From: GCA-016700035 sp964646575
GTDB lineage: Bacteria > Patescibacteriota > Saccharimonadia > CAILAD01 > GCA-016700035
Reading direction: 5' to 3'
NCBI GenBank assembly: GCA_964646575.1
Contig: CAZYFT010000002.1
Coordinates: forward strand, 21,024 to 85,023
Length of the DNA stretch: 64,000 nucleotides
The notes beneath the pieces are model-generated. The model was not told the DNA's origin. It saw only the letters and a program-made list of their open reading frames with translations, and searched no databases. The translations under genes and the position numbers were made by a program. Position 1 is the stretch's first letter; each line of letters begins with the position of its first letter. Below are positions 7,631 through 14,507 of this stretch, one piece after another.

Positions 7631-7708
7631 GCGGGGGTAGCTCATGGGAGAGCAACTTGGGTGAAAGCCCGAGGAGGTACGTGGGTTCAAATCCCACCCC
7701 CTGCACCA
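7631..7708 (+). tRNA. tRNA-like element with GAA in an enlarged anticodon loop, CCA encoded
   Basis: Acceptor GCGGGGG/CCCCTGC (one G-T pair), D-arm GCTC/GAGC with a short 6-nt loop, T-stem GTGGG/CCCAC with T-loop TTCAAAT, discriminator A and encoded CCA are all sound. The anticodon stem CTTGG/CCGAG closes an 8-nt loop GTGAAAGC (or a 6-nt loop if a sixth pair forms); the natural reading places GAA (Phe) after U33 with one extra base on the 3' side. Alternatively it is not decoded at all. The variable region is 7 nt. Confidence 0.6.
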
Positions 7709-7786
7709 CCACACCTTCAGTCGGCGAGGTAAGTGGACCACTGCCTCTAGAGAGGCCTCCATTGGACCCCTCTCGGACCCAGTGGT

Positions 7787-7846
7787 GCATGCCTTAAAAT
7801 CAGACTAAGTCACGTGTAAGCGTGGCGAAGACAGTCTGTGGCATGC
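7787..7846 (+). other. Nested three-helix arm in the 3' module of the candidate RNA
   Basis: GCATGCC (7787-7793) pairs with GGCATGC (7840-7846); inside it CAGACT (7801-7806) pairs with AGTCTG (7833-7838); inside that CACG (7811-7814) pairs with CGTG (7821-7824) around TGTAAG. Three in-register helices separated by asymmetric purine-rich internal loops are hard to explain except as selected RNA structure. GCATGC recurs at 8006 and 8016, so alternative or tertiary pairings are possible. Confidence 0.75.
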
Positions 7847-8100
7847 TCGGGTAGCACGTCTCTCACACAGACGGAGGCCCCGAAAGACAAGCCGACGCTC
7901 GGTAAAATCCGGACACCACGAGACGCAAAACGTACATGGAAGACACATAACGCAAGTCCGGTGCCTCATGCCAGCTTCGGCAAAAATGAGGCTAAGCTAG
8001 TTGAAGCATGCGACGGCATGCGCTGCATCACACCGAAGCGTGGCGATAGAAGCTCGCCTCGCTGAAAGCCTTCGGGCCGTAAAAGTTGGTGCGGCATCCG

Positions 8101-8140
8101 CCGGTCGGGGAGCGATCCCCGGCCGGCACTTCTTTTTTTT
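8101..8140 (+). terminator. Rho-independent terminator of the structured RNA
   Basis: A 10-bp stem CCGGTCGGGG/CCCCGGCCGG with a 6-nt loop is followed after three bases by a tract of T residues interrupted by one C. It ends the structured region and isolates it from the protein gene at 8207. Confidence 0.92.
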
Positions 8141-8206
8141 CACAGTTTGCCCTCAGTCAACAGAATTAGTTATAGTGGCAATAAGATTTTAGTAAAAGGA
8201 AAAGCT

Positions 8207-8890
8207 ATGGCTACCACAAAAAACCCTCCTGTTGTTCCGGCTAGCACCTCAACAGCAACCGCGACAGTATCAAATTACCCCGGAGCCTTTGGTCTCTTTA
8301 AACCCAGCAGTCAGGCAATTCGACTAGCTTTTGTTCCGCTTCTCCTTATCTACGTTATTCTTTTTGCTATTGGCATCGTAATTGGGCTCTTCAGCGGCAA
8401 CAATAAAGACCTGGCAGATTCACTTGGCAGTATCCTCAATATCGTCTCGCAAGTCATCACCATCCCGATGTTTTCGTTTATTATTCTCTACGCCGTCCGA
8501 GGCACCCGCAAAGAACTCCGCGAATCGTTTGATTACGCCACTCAAAATATTTTGCGCTTCTTCGTAGCTAACCTACTGTCCGCACTTGCCGTAATAGGCG
8601 GGCTTATCCTACTGATCATCCCTGGAATCCTGATTGCGATGAAGTTCTCGATGACCAATTACATCTTGGTAGATAACCCAAAGATGAGTGGTACTGAAGC
8701 ACTCTCCAGAAGCTGGGATATGACAAGGGGCCATATGGGTAAAATTTTTGGCATCATTGGGGTTTCAATTCTCATGCTACTCCCAGTAATCACCATTGTA
8801 GGCATCATCGCTACCATTATTCTGCTCGTACTCTACGCTGCAGCCATGCCGGTGCTCTACAACTACCTGGTTGGTAAACAGAAAGCTTAA
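8207..8890 (+). CDS. Multi-pass membrane protein, DUF975/YciC-like
   Basis: The 227-residue product has five or six transmembrane helices. It carries the pattern GGLILLIIPGILIAMKFSMTN followed by ALSRSWDMTRGHMGKIF, which recurs in DUF975, UPF0259/YciC and related glycerophosphodiester phosphodiesterase membrane-domain proteins. Function of these families is poorly defined. An AAAAGGAAAAG ribosome-binding site precedes the ATG at 8207; the frame is open from 8147, but that part overlaps the terminator region. Transcribed independently of the upstream RNA. Confidence 0.8.
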   Translation: MATTKNPPVVPASTSTATATVSNYPGAFGLFKPSSQAIRLAFVPLLLIYVILFAIGIVIGLFSGNNKDLADSLGSILNIVSQVITIPMFSFIILYAVRGTRKELRESFDYATQNILRFFVANLLSALAVIGGLILLIIPGILIAMKFSMTNYILVDNPKMSGTEALSRSWDMTRGHMGKIFGIIGVSILMLLPVITIVGIIATIILLVLYAAAMPVLYNYLVGKQKA

Positions 8891-8959
8891 ACAGACTCTC
8901 CTAAACCTAGAAAATATGTAAAAATCAGGTATAATATTCCAGTTCGACCTCAGCTATCT

Positions 8960-9050
<91 letters not shown>

Positions 9051-9095
9051 CTCTGTGTCGTGAAACATATTCACGGCAAGGACCTGGAGGTACAC

Positions 9096-9713
9096 ATGAC
9101 CAAACAAGCACATCGACTCGCAGTACTGGTGTCCGGAAGCGGCACGCTCCTGGAGCACATGATTTCTGAAGGTCTTCCAATAGATCGAGTAATCGCGGAC
9201 AAACCCTGTCGTGGTCTTCATCTTGCCAAAAAGGCAAGGATTCAGCGGATAGAGTTCTTTCGAGAAGACTATGGCTGGGACCAGACGAGACGGTGGAATG
9301 ATCAGCCTAAGTTCAATCGTGAAGGCTTTTCCTTTGACCTAGCAAGCTCCCTCAACGAGCACGGCATCACCATTGCAGCGATGGCTGGCTTCATGACAAT
9401 CCTCTCACCGGAGTTCTTCTCTGTTTTCGAGGGGGTGCTGCTCAATATTCATCCGGCGCTTTTGCCCGCTTTCAAGGGTGAGAAAGCTGTTCAAGACGCG
9501 CTCGACGCGGGGGTGAAGATCACCGGTACAACCATCCACATTGCCACCCCCGAACTCGATGCTGGACCAATCATCGAGCAGGAAGCGGTGCGGGTTATGG
9601 ATGATGACACAGTCGATTCACTCCACGAACGCATCAAGCAAGTTGAGCGACCGCTCTATGCCAAAGTGTTGCGCGAACTCCTGGATGAAACTCGTATTCT
9701 GCCGTCACATTAG
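9096..9713 (+). CDS. purN: Phosphoribosylglycinamide formyltransferase (PurN)-like protein
   Basis: Formyltransferase-fold protein of 205 residues. The N-terminal VSGSGTLLEHMI is the phosphate-binding loop, LLNIHPALLPAFKG (residues about 115-128) holds the catalytic Asn and His, and LDAGPIIEQEAV (about 153-164) holds the catalytic Asp, completing the N-H-D triad. GGAGG lies 5 nt before ATG at 9096 and decides this start over the upstream in-frame ATG at 8988 inside the tRNA. No other purine genes are near, and a terminator overlaps its stop codon, so it stands alone. The substrate could be GAR or another formyl acceptor. Confidence 0.85.
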   Translation: MTKQAHRLAVLVSGSGTLLEHMISEGLPIDRVIADKPCRGLHLAKKARIQRIEFFREDYGWDQTRRWNDQPKFNREGFSFDLASSLNEHGITIAAMAGFMTILSPEFFSVFEGVLLNIHPALLPAFKGEKAVQDALDAGVKITGTTIHIATPELDAGPIIEQEAVRVMDDDTVDSLHERIKQVERPLYAKVLRELLDETRILPSH

Positions 9714-9728
9714 TGGCGGTTTTTTTTA
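9702..9728 (+). terminator. Terminator overlapping the purN stop codon
   Basis: CCGTCAC/GTGGCGG forms a 7-bp stem with loop ATTA, followed by eight T residues. The TAG stop of the gene lies in the loop and the 3' arm. Confidence 0.88.
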
Positions 9729-9737
9729 TGTAACTGT

Positions 9738-9743
9738 TATGCT
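9738..9743 (+). promoter_or_regulatory. -10 element giving a predicted leaderless start
   Basis: TATGCT ends 7 nt before the ATG at 9751, so transcription should begin at the start codon. This also favours ATG 9751 over the in-frame ATG at 9739, which lies inside the hexamer. Confidence 0.5.
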
Positions 9744-9750
9744 AAAAGCT

Positions 9751-10146
9751 ATGCAGCTCATACGAAAGCTCAAACAACACGACATTATCCCTTTGTGGAG
9801 CAATCTACCGTTCTATATTCCGGCTGGCCTCGCCTTACAAAAAGGCCTTATCTGGTACGGCGCACTCATCGCGGTCGCAACTACCGCCTCACTCTATTAC
9901 CATCATACCGATGAAACAGCTCTCAAAAAAACTGACCGCGTACTGGCCTACTCAGTAATTATCGCCAACCTATACGTCTTACATCTCAGCCACTGGAAGC
10001 AGCCATACTTCGCAGTCGCACTGATTTTTGTAGTTATCGCCTTCTACTTCTTTTTTAATGGCCGTGGAGCCAAATACGACCTCTATCACGGCCTCTGGCA
10101 CCTCAGTTCGGTGGTTATCACCCTTATGTGCGTTTTGGCCTACTAG
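9751..10146 (+). CDS. Small membrane protein with CREST-like histidine motifs
   Basis: The 131-residue product has four or five predicted helices. It contains SLYYHH (Ser-x3-His), an Asp in KKTDRVLAY, and DLYHGLWH (His-x3-His) close to the C-terminus. That order of Ser, His, Asp, His-x3-His resembles the CREST superfamily of membrane hydrolases (alkaline ceramidase, PAQR, TMEM8). The protein is shorter than usual members. Assignment rests only on these motifs. It is convergent with comF and shares a CTAG word in which both stop codons interlock. Confidence 0.6.
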   Translation: MQLIRKLKQHDIIPLWSNLPFYIPAGLALQKGLIWYGALIAVATTASLYYHHTDETALKKTDRVLAYSVIIANLYVLHLSHWKQPYFAVALIFVVIAFYFFFNGRGAKYDLYHGLWHLSSVVITLMCVLAY

Positions 10147-10799
10147 CGCTTCGCTACAGCCGCTACAAACACCGGCCCTGAACCAGCTAGCTTTAGTACT
10201 CGCGCGCACTCAGTAACCGTAGCACCCGTAGTGACAACGTCATCAATAAGAAGTATTCGCTTATCTTCGAGCAATTCTGAATGCTTAGTAGAAAAATTGC
10301 CTTTTACCTGTCGCCAGCGCGCCTCGCGGCCAGCACCAACCTGTGGCGTATGAACCGTGCGCGACAGCAACTCAACATACGGCTTGCGAGAAATTCGCGA
10401 CAGTTCACGAGCGACCAACTGCGGAGCTACATAGCCGCGCTCACGTCTTCGAGACGATGTATCTGGCACAAAAGTAATCAGGTCATAATAGGGAAGTTCT
10501 GCCAACGAAAGCTTTCTCGCAAGAACGCTCGCGATATCTTCGCGGCCTTCATATTTCAGCCCTTGGACCACATCTTCAACCTGGCCTTGGTAGTTCCATA
10601 AAATAGTTGCTCGCCGCACGCGCGTTCGCCACTGGCAACTAGAACACACCTGCCCATCAGATGTCATTGCGTTGCATAAATAGCATGCATTCTGGTGGTT
10701 TTCTAGGCCGCCACTACACGTATTGCACAGCCCAGAACCTTCATCGTTGCATAAAACACAACAGCTAGGAACCAGTAACCTGGAAATAAGTTTCAACAA
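10143..10799 (-). CDS. comF: ComF family phosphoribosyltransferase-like protein
   Basis: The 218-residue product has an N-terminal zinc ribbon with several Cys pairs (CCVLC, CNTC, CYLC, CSSC) in the first about 57 residues, then a type I phosphoribosyltransferase domain with the PRPP loop RILLIDDVVTTGAT near residues 181-194 and the RRRERGY segment near residue 115. ComFC-type proteins are needed for DNA uptake during competence, acting in the cytoplasm with the ComFA helicase. No comFA is seen here. The promoter should lie between this gene and the divergent hsp20 gene. Confidence 0.92.
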   Translation of the reverse strand: MLKLISRLLVPSCCVLCNDEGSGLCNTCSGGLENHQNACYLCNAMTSDGQVCSSCQWRTRVRRATILWNYQGQVEDVVQGLKYEGREDIASVLARKLSLAELPYYDLITFVPDTSSRRRERGYVAPQLVARELSRISRKPYVELLSRTVHTPQVGAGREARWRQVKGNFSTKHSELLEDKRILLIDDVVTTGATVTECARVLKLAGSGPVFVAAVAKR

Positions 10800-10873
10800 A
10801 CTTGCGTTCTCCTGTAAGTTGCCAGTATAATACGTGCTAAGATCAGGTGGAGTAAAGGATAAGGAGTTTAACT

Positions 10874-11308
10874 ATGGCTCGTAAGCACAATCCAGACGAA
10901 GAGATTTTGCAGGACGAATTCCTCGATGACACCTCAAGCACTTCTGACGAGTGGATGGGGGAGGAAGAATTTGAAGGGCAGCTTGCCGTCGACGTATATC
11001 AAACTAAGGACAGTGTTGTTGTGAAAGCACCGATTGCTGGTGTTCGATCAGAAGATATCGATATCGCAATCTCTGAAGATGTGATGACAATTCGCGGTGA
11101 TCGTAAAGAAGAAGTGATTGTAGAAAAAGAGCACTACTATGTTCAGGAATGCTTCTGGGGCTCATTCTCTCGATCAATCATCTTGCCTACCTCAACTATT
11201 GCCGAGAAGGCTCAGGCCACACTTAAGGACGGCGTGCTCACCGTAACAGTTCCGAAGGTTGTACAAGAGGATAAGGTGAAGAAGATTAAGGTTAAGCCAG
11301 TAGCTTAA
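10874..11308 (+). CDS. Hsp20/alpha-crystallin family small heat-shock protein
   Basis: The 144-residue product has an acidic N-terminal arm, then an alpha-crystallin domain starting at LAVDVYQTKDSVVVKAPIAG (about residue 36) and including EDIDIAISEDVMTIRG and GSFSRSIILP. The C-terminal part has the usual strand TLKDGVLTVTVPK. It acts as an ATP-independent holdase in the cytoplasm. An AAGGAG ribosome-binding site lies 8 nt before the ATG. A bidirectional terminator follows. Confidence 0.95.
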   Translation: MARKHNPDEEILQDEFLDDTSSTSDEWMGEEEFEGQLAVDVYQTKDSVVVKAPIAGVRSEDIDIAISEDVMTIRGDRKEEVIVEKEHYYVQECFWGSFSRSIILPTSTIAEKAQATLKDGVLTVTVPKVVQEDKVKKIKVKPVA

Positions 11309-11325
11309 GCACTAAATCTCTGATT

Positions 11326-11354
11326 AAAAAACGCCCAATTGATGGGCGTTTTTT
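11326..11354. terminator. Bidirectional terminator between hsp20 and the convergent gene
   Basis: CGCCCA/TGGGCG stem with loop ATTGA, flanked by a run of A on the left and T on the right, so it can terminate both strands. It touches the stop codon of the leftward gene at 11353. Confidence 0.9.
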
Positions 11355-11613
11355 AATGCTTACGAAATCGCTTCCAGAGTAGCAGAGAAGCTACCGGTAA
11401 CAGAGCGAGTAAAATCAGGAGTATCCACGCCAAGATAGTGGGTGAGCATATTGGTGCAGAAGCACCGATCAGCTCACACTGAACACCCGTGCAGTCTATC
11501 GGCCCACTCTCACAGTTTTTAAAGTCATAGCTCCACCATATTTGTGACATCACCCAAAACACGGGCACATAGCTTACAACAGTAATGAGATACGCTTTTT
11601 TGTGAGGCTTCAT
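11353..11613 (-). CDS. Small membrane protein with four cysteines, unknown
   Basis: The 86-residue product has a first transmembrane helix (about residues 8-25), an extracytoplasmic loop with four Cys (NCESGPIDCTGVQCELIG and APICSP) and a second helix (about 60-80) followed by a basic tail. The four loop cysteines could form disulphides. Its start overlaps the end of the solute-binding protein gene by 4 nt, so the two are likely cotranslated. No family recognised. Confidence 0.7.
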   Translation of the reverse strand: MKPHKKAYLITVVSYVPVFWVMSQIWWSYDFKNCESGPIDCTGVQCELIGASAPICSPTILAWILLILLALLPVASLLLWKRFRKH

Positions 11614-12962
11614 TTTCTCGGGTAACTTACAACAATGTCGGTGGCTCGACGTTCGAGATTCTTAACCGCCAACTGTGGATCTAATCCTGAGAGCACGCTT
11701 ACTGTAGCATCATAAAAGTACCCGTTCATTTCCTTATCGTTGCCACGGTAAAACGTCTGGGCAGAACTTATTTGTGAGGCGAATGGACCGATCATCGCAT
11801 CTCCATCTTGAGCACTAATAAGGTCTTTTCGACTTGTTGGCCTCAGCGTTTCTGCATTAAACTTCTTTTGATTGTCTTTGGTGGCTGCAAATCGAATAAA
11901 GTCCCAGGCTATTTCTGAGTTTGATGAATTTTTATTTACCATCTCAACCCAGTATTGTGCAAAGTTTATCTCTTTCTGATCTTTAATTTGTGGAAGTTTA
12001 GCCATCTTAAACTCTAAGCCGGAATTAAACTGCTTTACCTCTGTAGCCTTAAATGGGTAATTTATCATCATCGCCACCTTACCTTCGGCAAACGCCTTCA
12101 CTGTATAGCCAAGCGTATCCTGAAAAGCGTAGTTCTGCTTCTTAGGATTCGCAAAGCTCGTGTAATACTCCATTGCCTTAGCTCCAGAAGCGTAGCCGCT
12201 CGCATCTGGCTGGGCAAACGTGGCCTTGGTTGGTGGCTCATCCGTCATGCTCGCCCCATTCTGCAACATGAGCGCGGACTGGATGTCGACTGACTGATGC
12301 ACAAACGGCGTACCCAATGCGGCCCCAGATTGAGTAATAGTTTCACCATCTTTCTTGGTGAGCTTACGGCTTATCTCCGTAAACTCATCCCAGTTTTTTG
12401 GAACTCCAACGTTTGCCTCCTTCAACAAAGCAGGATTGTAGTACAGTCCAAGCGTAGAAACTCCGTACGTCACGCCGCGAATCTTACCGTCATACAATAA
12501 TCTTTGCGTAGCCGCATCGACGAAAACATCCTTATATACCTTCTCTGTATACACCGTGTCTGGAGCTGGCGTAGAGTAATCTACATAGCGCGGCATCCAA
12601 TCATTCAGTACAGAATATATGTCTGGCAAATTGCCTGTTTGAGCCGCCTGAGCTAGCTCGGCGTCGTAACTACCGTAGTCAATATCGCGTATCTCAATCT
12701 TTACGTTCGGATGAAGTTTTTGAAACTGATCAATAATTGGCTGCATGTACCGAGCTTCATCCCATGTGCGCCAGTAGGTGAGAGTTACTTGTTTTGATTC
12801 ATCGTACACGACACGACTTTCGCTATCAGCGGGAGCAAGAACAGCACCAAGCCCACTCTTATCTGATTGCGTGTCGGCTGGACGCGTAGCTAAATAAAGA
12901 AAGCCAGCTGCACCAAGTATGATAACAGCAACTGCGCACCAAAAAAGAATTCGCTTAAGCAT
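11610..12962 (-). CDS. Extracellular solute-binding protein, family 1 type, membrane anchored
   Basis: The 450-residue product starts with a hydrophobic anchor (LILFW-type segment, about residues 3-25) and continues as a type 1 sugar-binding fold: VTLTYWRTWDEARYMQPIID, then FQKLHPNVKIEIRDIDYGSY, and the family segment AFAEGKVAMMINYPF. Such proteins capture sugars or other solutes for ABC import. No cognate ABC permease or ATPase gene is adjacent. ATG at 12962 is chosen over the in-frame ATG at 13004 because a TACAAT hexamer ends 7 nt before it. There is no lipobox cysteine in the usual position. Confidence 0.85.
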   Translation of the reverse strand: MLKRILFWCAVAVIILGAAGFLYLATRPADTQSDKSGLGAVLAPADSESRVVYDESKQVTLTYWRTWDEARYMQPIIDQFQKLHPNVKIEIRDIDYGSYDAELAQAAQTGNLPDIYSVLNDWMPRYVDYSTPAPDTVYTEKVYKDVFVDAATQRLLYDGKIRGVTYGVSTLGLYYNPALLKEANVGVPKNWDEFTEISRKLTKKDGETITQSGAALGTPFVHQSVDIQSALMLQNGASMTDEPPTKATFAQPDASGYASGAKAMEYYTSFANPKKQNYAFQDTLGYTVKAFAEGKVAMMINYPFKATEVKQFNSGLEFKMAKLPQIKDQKEINFAQYWVEMVNKNSSNSEIAWDFIRFAATKDNQKKFNAETLRPTSRKDLISAQDGDAMIGPFASQISSAQTFYRGNDKEMNGYFYDATVSVLSGLDPQLAVKNLERRATDIVVSYPRK

Positions 12963-12969
12963 TACAACT

Positions 12970-12975
12970 ATTGTA
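12970..12975 (-). promoter_or_regulatory. -10 element of the solute-binding protein gene, predicted leaderless
   Basis: TACAAT on the minus strand, ending 7 nt before the ATG at 12962. Confidence 0.6.
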
Positions 12976-12982
12976 CCAAACC

Positions 12983-13002
12983 AAAAACGCCCCGAAGGGC
13001 GC
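12983..13002 (-). terminator. Terminator after the leftward pilin-like genes
   Basis: On the minus strand GCGCCC-TTCG-GGGCG is followed by five T residues. It separates the pilin-like operon from the solute-binding protein gene. Confidence 0.8.
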
Positions 13003-13028
13003 ATTGGCTTACATGATAAAGCTTTTAC

Positions 13029-13406
13029 TTAAAACTGCGCGAGTACGAAGTTTACAATTGCGTAGCCGAGGAGTGCCACAACAATACCAACCACCGCATA
13101 AAGAATGGTGTCTTTAGCAGCCTGGGTGTTTTTAGAATCTCCACCGGAAAGAACATAACGCAAGCCGCCAACTACCAGCATAATAACTGCAGCAACGCCT
13201 ACGATGTAGAGTAGTATGTTCGTAACACGCCCCACAGCCTGCGGGACTGTTAGGGGACTAGCCGGACCACACTCTACGCCACTGTTCAGACCACCAGCTG
13301 GATCACCACACGCAGCCAAAGCACGCCCTGGTAGCTGTAATACTGCGGAGACAGCAGATGCGCCCAAGACCGATACCTTTAAAACTGAGTTGCTAGTAAA
13401 CTTCAC
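13029..13406 (-). CDS. VirB2/TrbC-like pilin subunit
   Basis: The 125-residue product has an N-terminal signal-like segment ending near AALA, a short Cys-containing linker, then two transmembrane helices joined by the cytoplasmic turn LSGGDSKNTQAAKDTILYAVVG. Small exported proteins with two helices and this hairpin are VirB2/TrbC-type pilins of type IV secretion systems. The core is nearly identical to the gene at 13422, so the two are recent paralogues. It is the last gene before a terminator. Confidence 0.82.
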   Translation of the reverse strand: MKFTSNSVLKVSVLGASAVSAVLQLPGRALAACGDPAGGLNSGVECGPASPLTVPQAVGRVTNILLYIVGVAAVIMLVVGGLRYVLSGGDSKNTQAAKDTILYAVVGIVVALLGYAIVNFVLAQF

Positions 13407-13421
13407 GAAAACCTAGGATTT

Positions 13422-13799
13422 TTACGCTGCAAACTGACCGAGTACAAAGTTAACAATCGCATAGGCAAGAAGGGCTACAACGATACCGATAACCGCATAA
13501 AGAATGGTGTCTTTAGCAGCCTGGGTGTTTTGTGAGCTACCACCAGAGAAGATGTAGCGGAAACCACCAACGATAAGCATAATCACAGCAACTACACCGA
13601 TCACAAAGAGCATAGTGTTGGTGATTGTCTGAATGTTTGCCACGAGATCAGTCTGCTGATCGTCGCCCTTAGCGGCACTAGCGCCTTCGTTAATTCCGCC
13701 TACTGCGGCTGAAGCGTGTCCCGCAAGTGAAGCTGCCACTACGGTATTTCCAGCCAACACGAGTGAACCTTTTTTAAGTAAATCTTTTGCATTACGCAT
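13422..13799 (-). CDS. VirB2/TrbC-like pilin subunit, paralogue
   Basis: Same length (125 residues) and same layout as the gene at 13029: signal-like N-terminus, short linker, helix, turn FSGGSSQNTQAAKDTILYAVIG, second helix ending NFVLGQF. The linkers differ (this one lacks the cysteines of its neighbour), so the pair may be major and minor subunits. A 143-nt spacer upstream separates it from the tandem-domain gene and probably holds its promoter. Confidence 0.82.
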   Translation of the reverse strand: MRNAKDLLKKGSLVLAGNTVVAASLAGHASAAVGGINEGASAAKGDDQQTDLVANIQTITNTMLFVIGVVAVIMLIVGGFRYIFSGGSSQNTQAAKDTILYAVIGIVVALLAYAIVNFVLGQFAA

Positions 13800-13942
13800 G
13801 TTGTTTATTGTCTCCTTGACTACTAATGATAGCTAAGTGGGCGAGTGCACACTACTAGGCACATTCTACTGCAAGGAGAGATGTATCAGCAAGCATTATG
13901 GGCAAAATTCTTATGCTTATTTTATAAACAGAAGTAGGTGGC

Positions 13943-14503
13943 CTAGCGGAACTGTGCACTAACAAAGCTAATAATTGCTGTACCCAAAAGCGCCACGCCA
14001 ACACCAATCACCGCATACAAAATTGCATCTTTTGCGGATTTTGTCTTGCCCGGGTCTCCAGCTGAAACCACGTACAAGATTCCAGAGACTATTACCATAA
14101 TTACAGAAGCTGCACCAATAACCCACATGAAGAGCTGAATGCCCGAATTGACCACGCTCTGAACGTTTGTGGCCCCAGCAACAACTGGCAAGAAAAAATC
14201 TACTAACGCTCGAGCGATAATAGCAATTACAAAACCGATTACCGTGTAAATAATCGACTGAATAGCCATCTTGGTTCGATCAGGACGACCGGCAGAAATT
14301 ACAAACATAAAACCTGAGTACACAATCATGACAACGCCAACTACACCAACCACCCAAAGCAAGAAAGTGAAAAGATTATTCACCAACTGGGGAAGTGTGG
14401 CTGGGCCATTATTAAATTGTGCCGGCTTATTGGTAGGGAGGGGAAGATTAGTTGCCTCCGCAGCCACAAAAAGCTTAAGACCAAGTTGATGCAAAACGCC
14501 CAT
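13943..14503 (-). CDS. Tandem VirB2-like protein with two pilin hairpins
   Basis: The 186-residue product contains two copies of the two-helix pilin unit: VISAGRPDRTKMAIQSIIYTVIG near residue 70 and VVSAGDPGKTKSAKDAILYAVIG near residue 150. No clear cleavable signal is seen. Fusion of two pilin-type units would fix two subunits next to each other, for example as a base or adaptor. It lies 4 nt downstream of the next leftward gene. Confidence 0.75.
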   Translation of the reverse strand: MGVLHQLGLKLFVAAEATNLPLPTNKPAQFNNGPATLPQLVNNLFTFLLWVVGVVGVVMIVYSGFMFVISAGRPDRTKMAIQSIIYTVIGFVIAIIARALVDFFLPVVAGATNVQSVVNSGIQLFMWVIGAASVIMVIVSGILYVVSAGDPGKTKSAKDAILYAVIGVGVALLGTAIISFVSAQFR

Positions 14504-14507
14504 AATA

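Larger units (their letters stand above)
6754..8140 (+). ncRNA. Candidate giant structured non-coding RNA with embedded tRNA-like elements
   Basis: About 1.4 kb without a credible protein gene. The sequence is full of stem-loops: ACCAGA/TCTGGT at 6803-6818, GGCAG/CTGCC at 6953-6968, GAGGA/TCCTC at 7208-7223, a perfect 12-bp hairpin at 7265-7294, a long rod at 7550-7630, GCCTCT/AGAGGC at 7743-7756, a nested three-helix arm at 7787-7846, CGTCT/AGACG at 7858-7874, GCCTCAT/ATGAGGC at 7963-7992 and GCATGC/GCATGC at 8006-8021, and it ends at a strong rho-independent terminator. Loops of GAAA, TTCG and similar type recur. Four tRNA-like cloverleaves sit in the middle. The architecture (size, tRNAs inside, terminator) recalls large ornate RNAs such as GOLLD and ROOL, but I cannot assign it to either by eye. 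It is not rnpB or ssrA: their core motifs are absent. The 5' boundary is unknown; the transcript may begin at the tRNA-Arg promoter. Confidence 0.7.

Noticed and set aside
6754..8140. RNase P RNA or tmRNA
   Set aside because: The GAGGAAAGTCC and ACAGAAA cores of RNase P and the paired tRNA-like ends plus tag frame of tmRNA are not present.
9541..9750. N-terminal extension of the CREST-like protein
   Set aside because: It overlaps purN in another frame and crosses its terminator.
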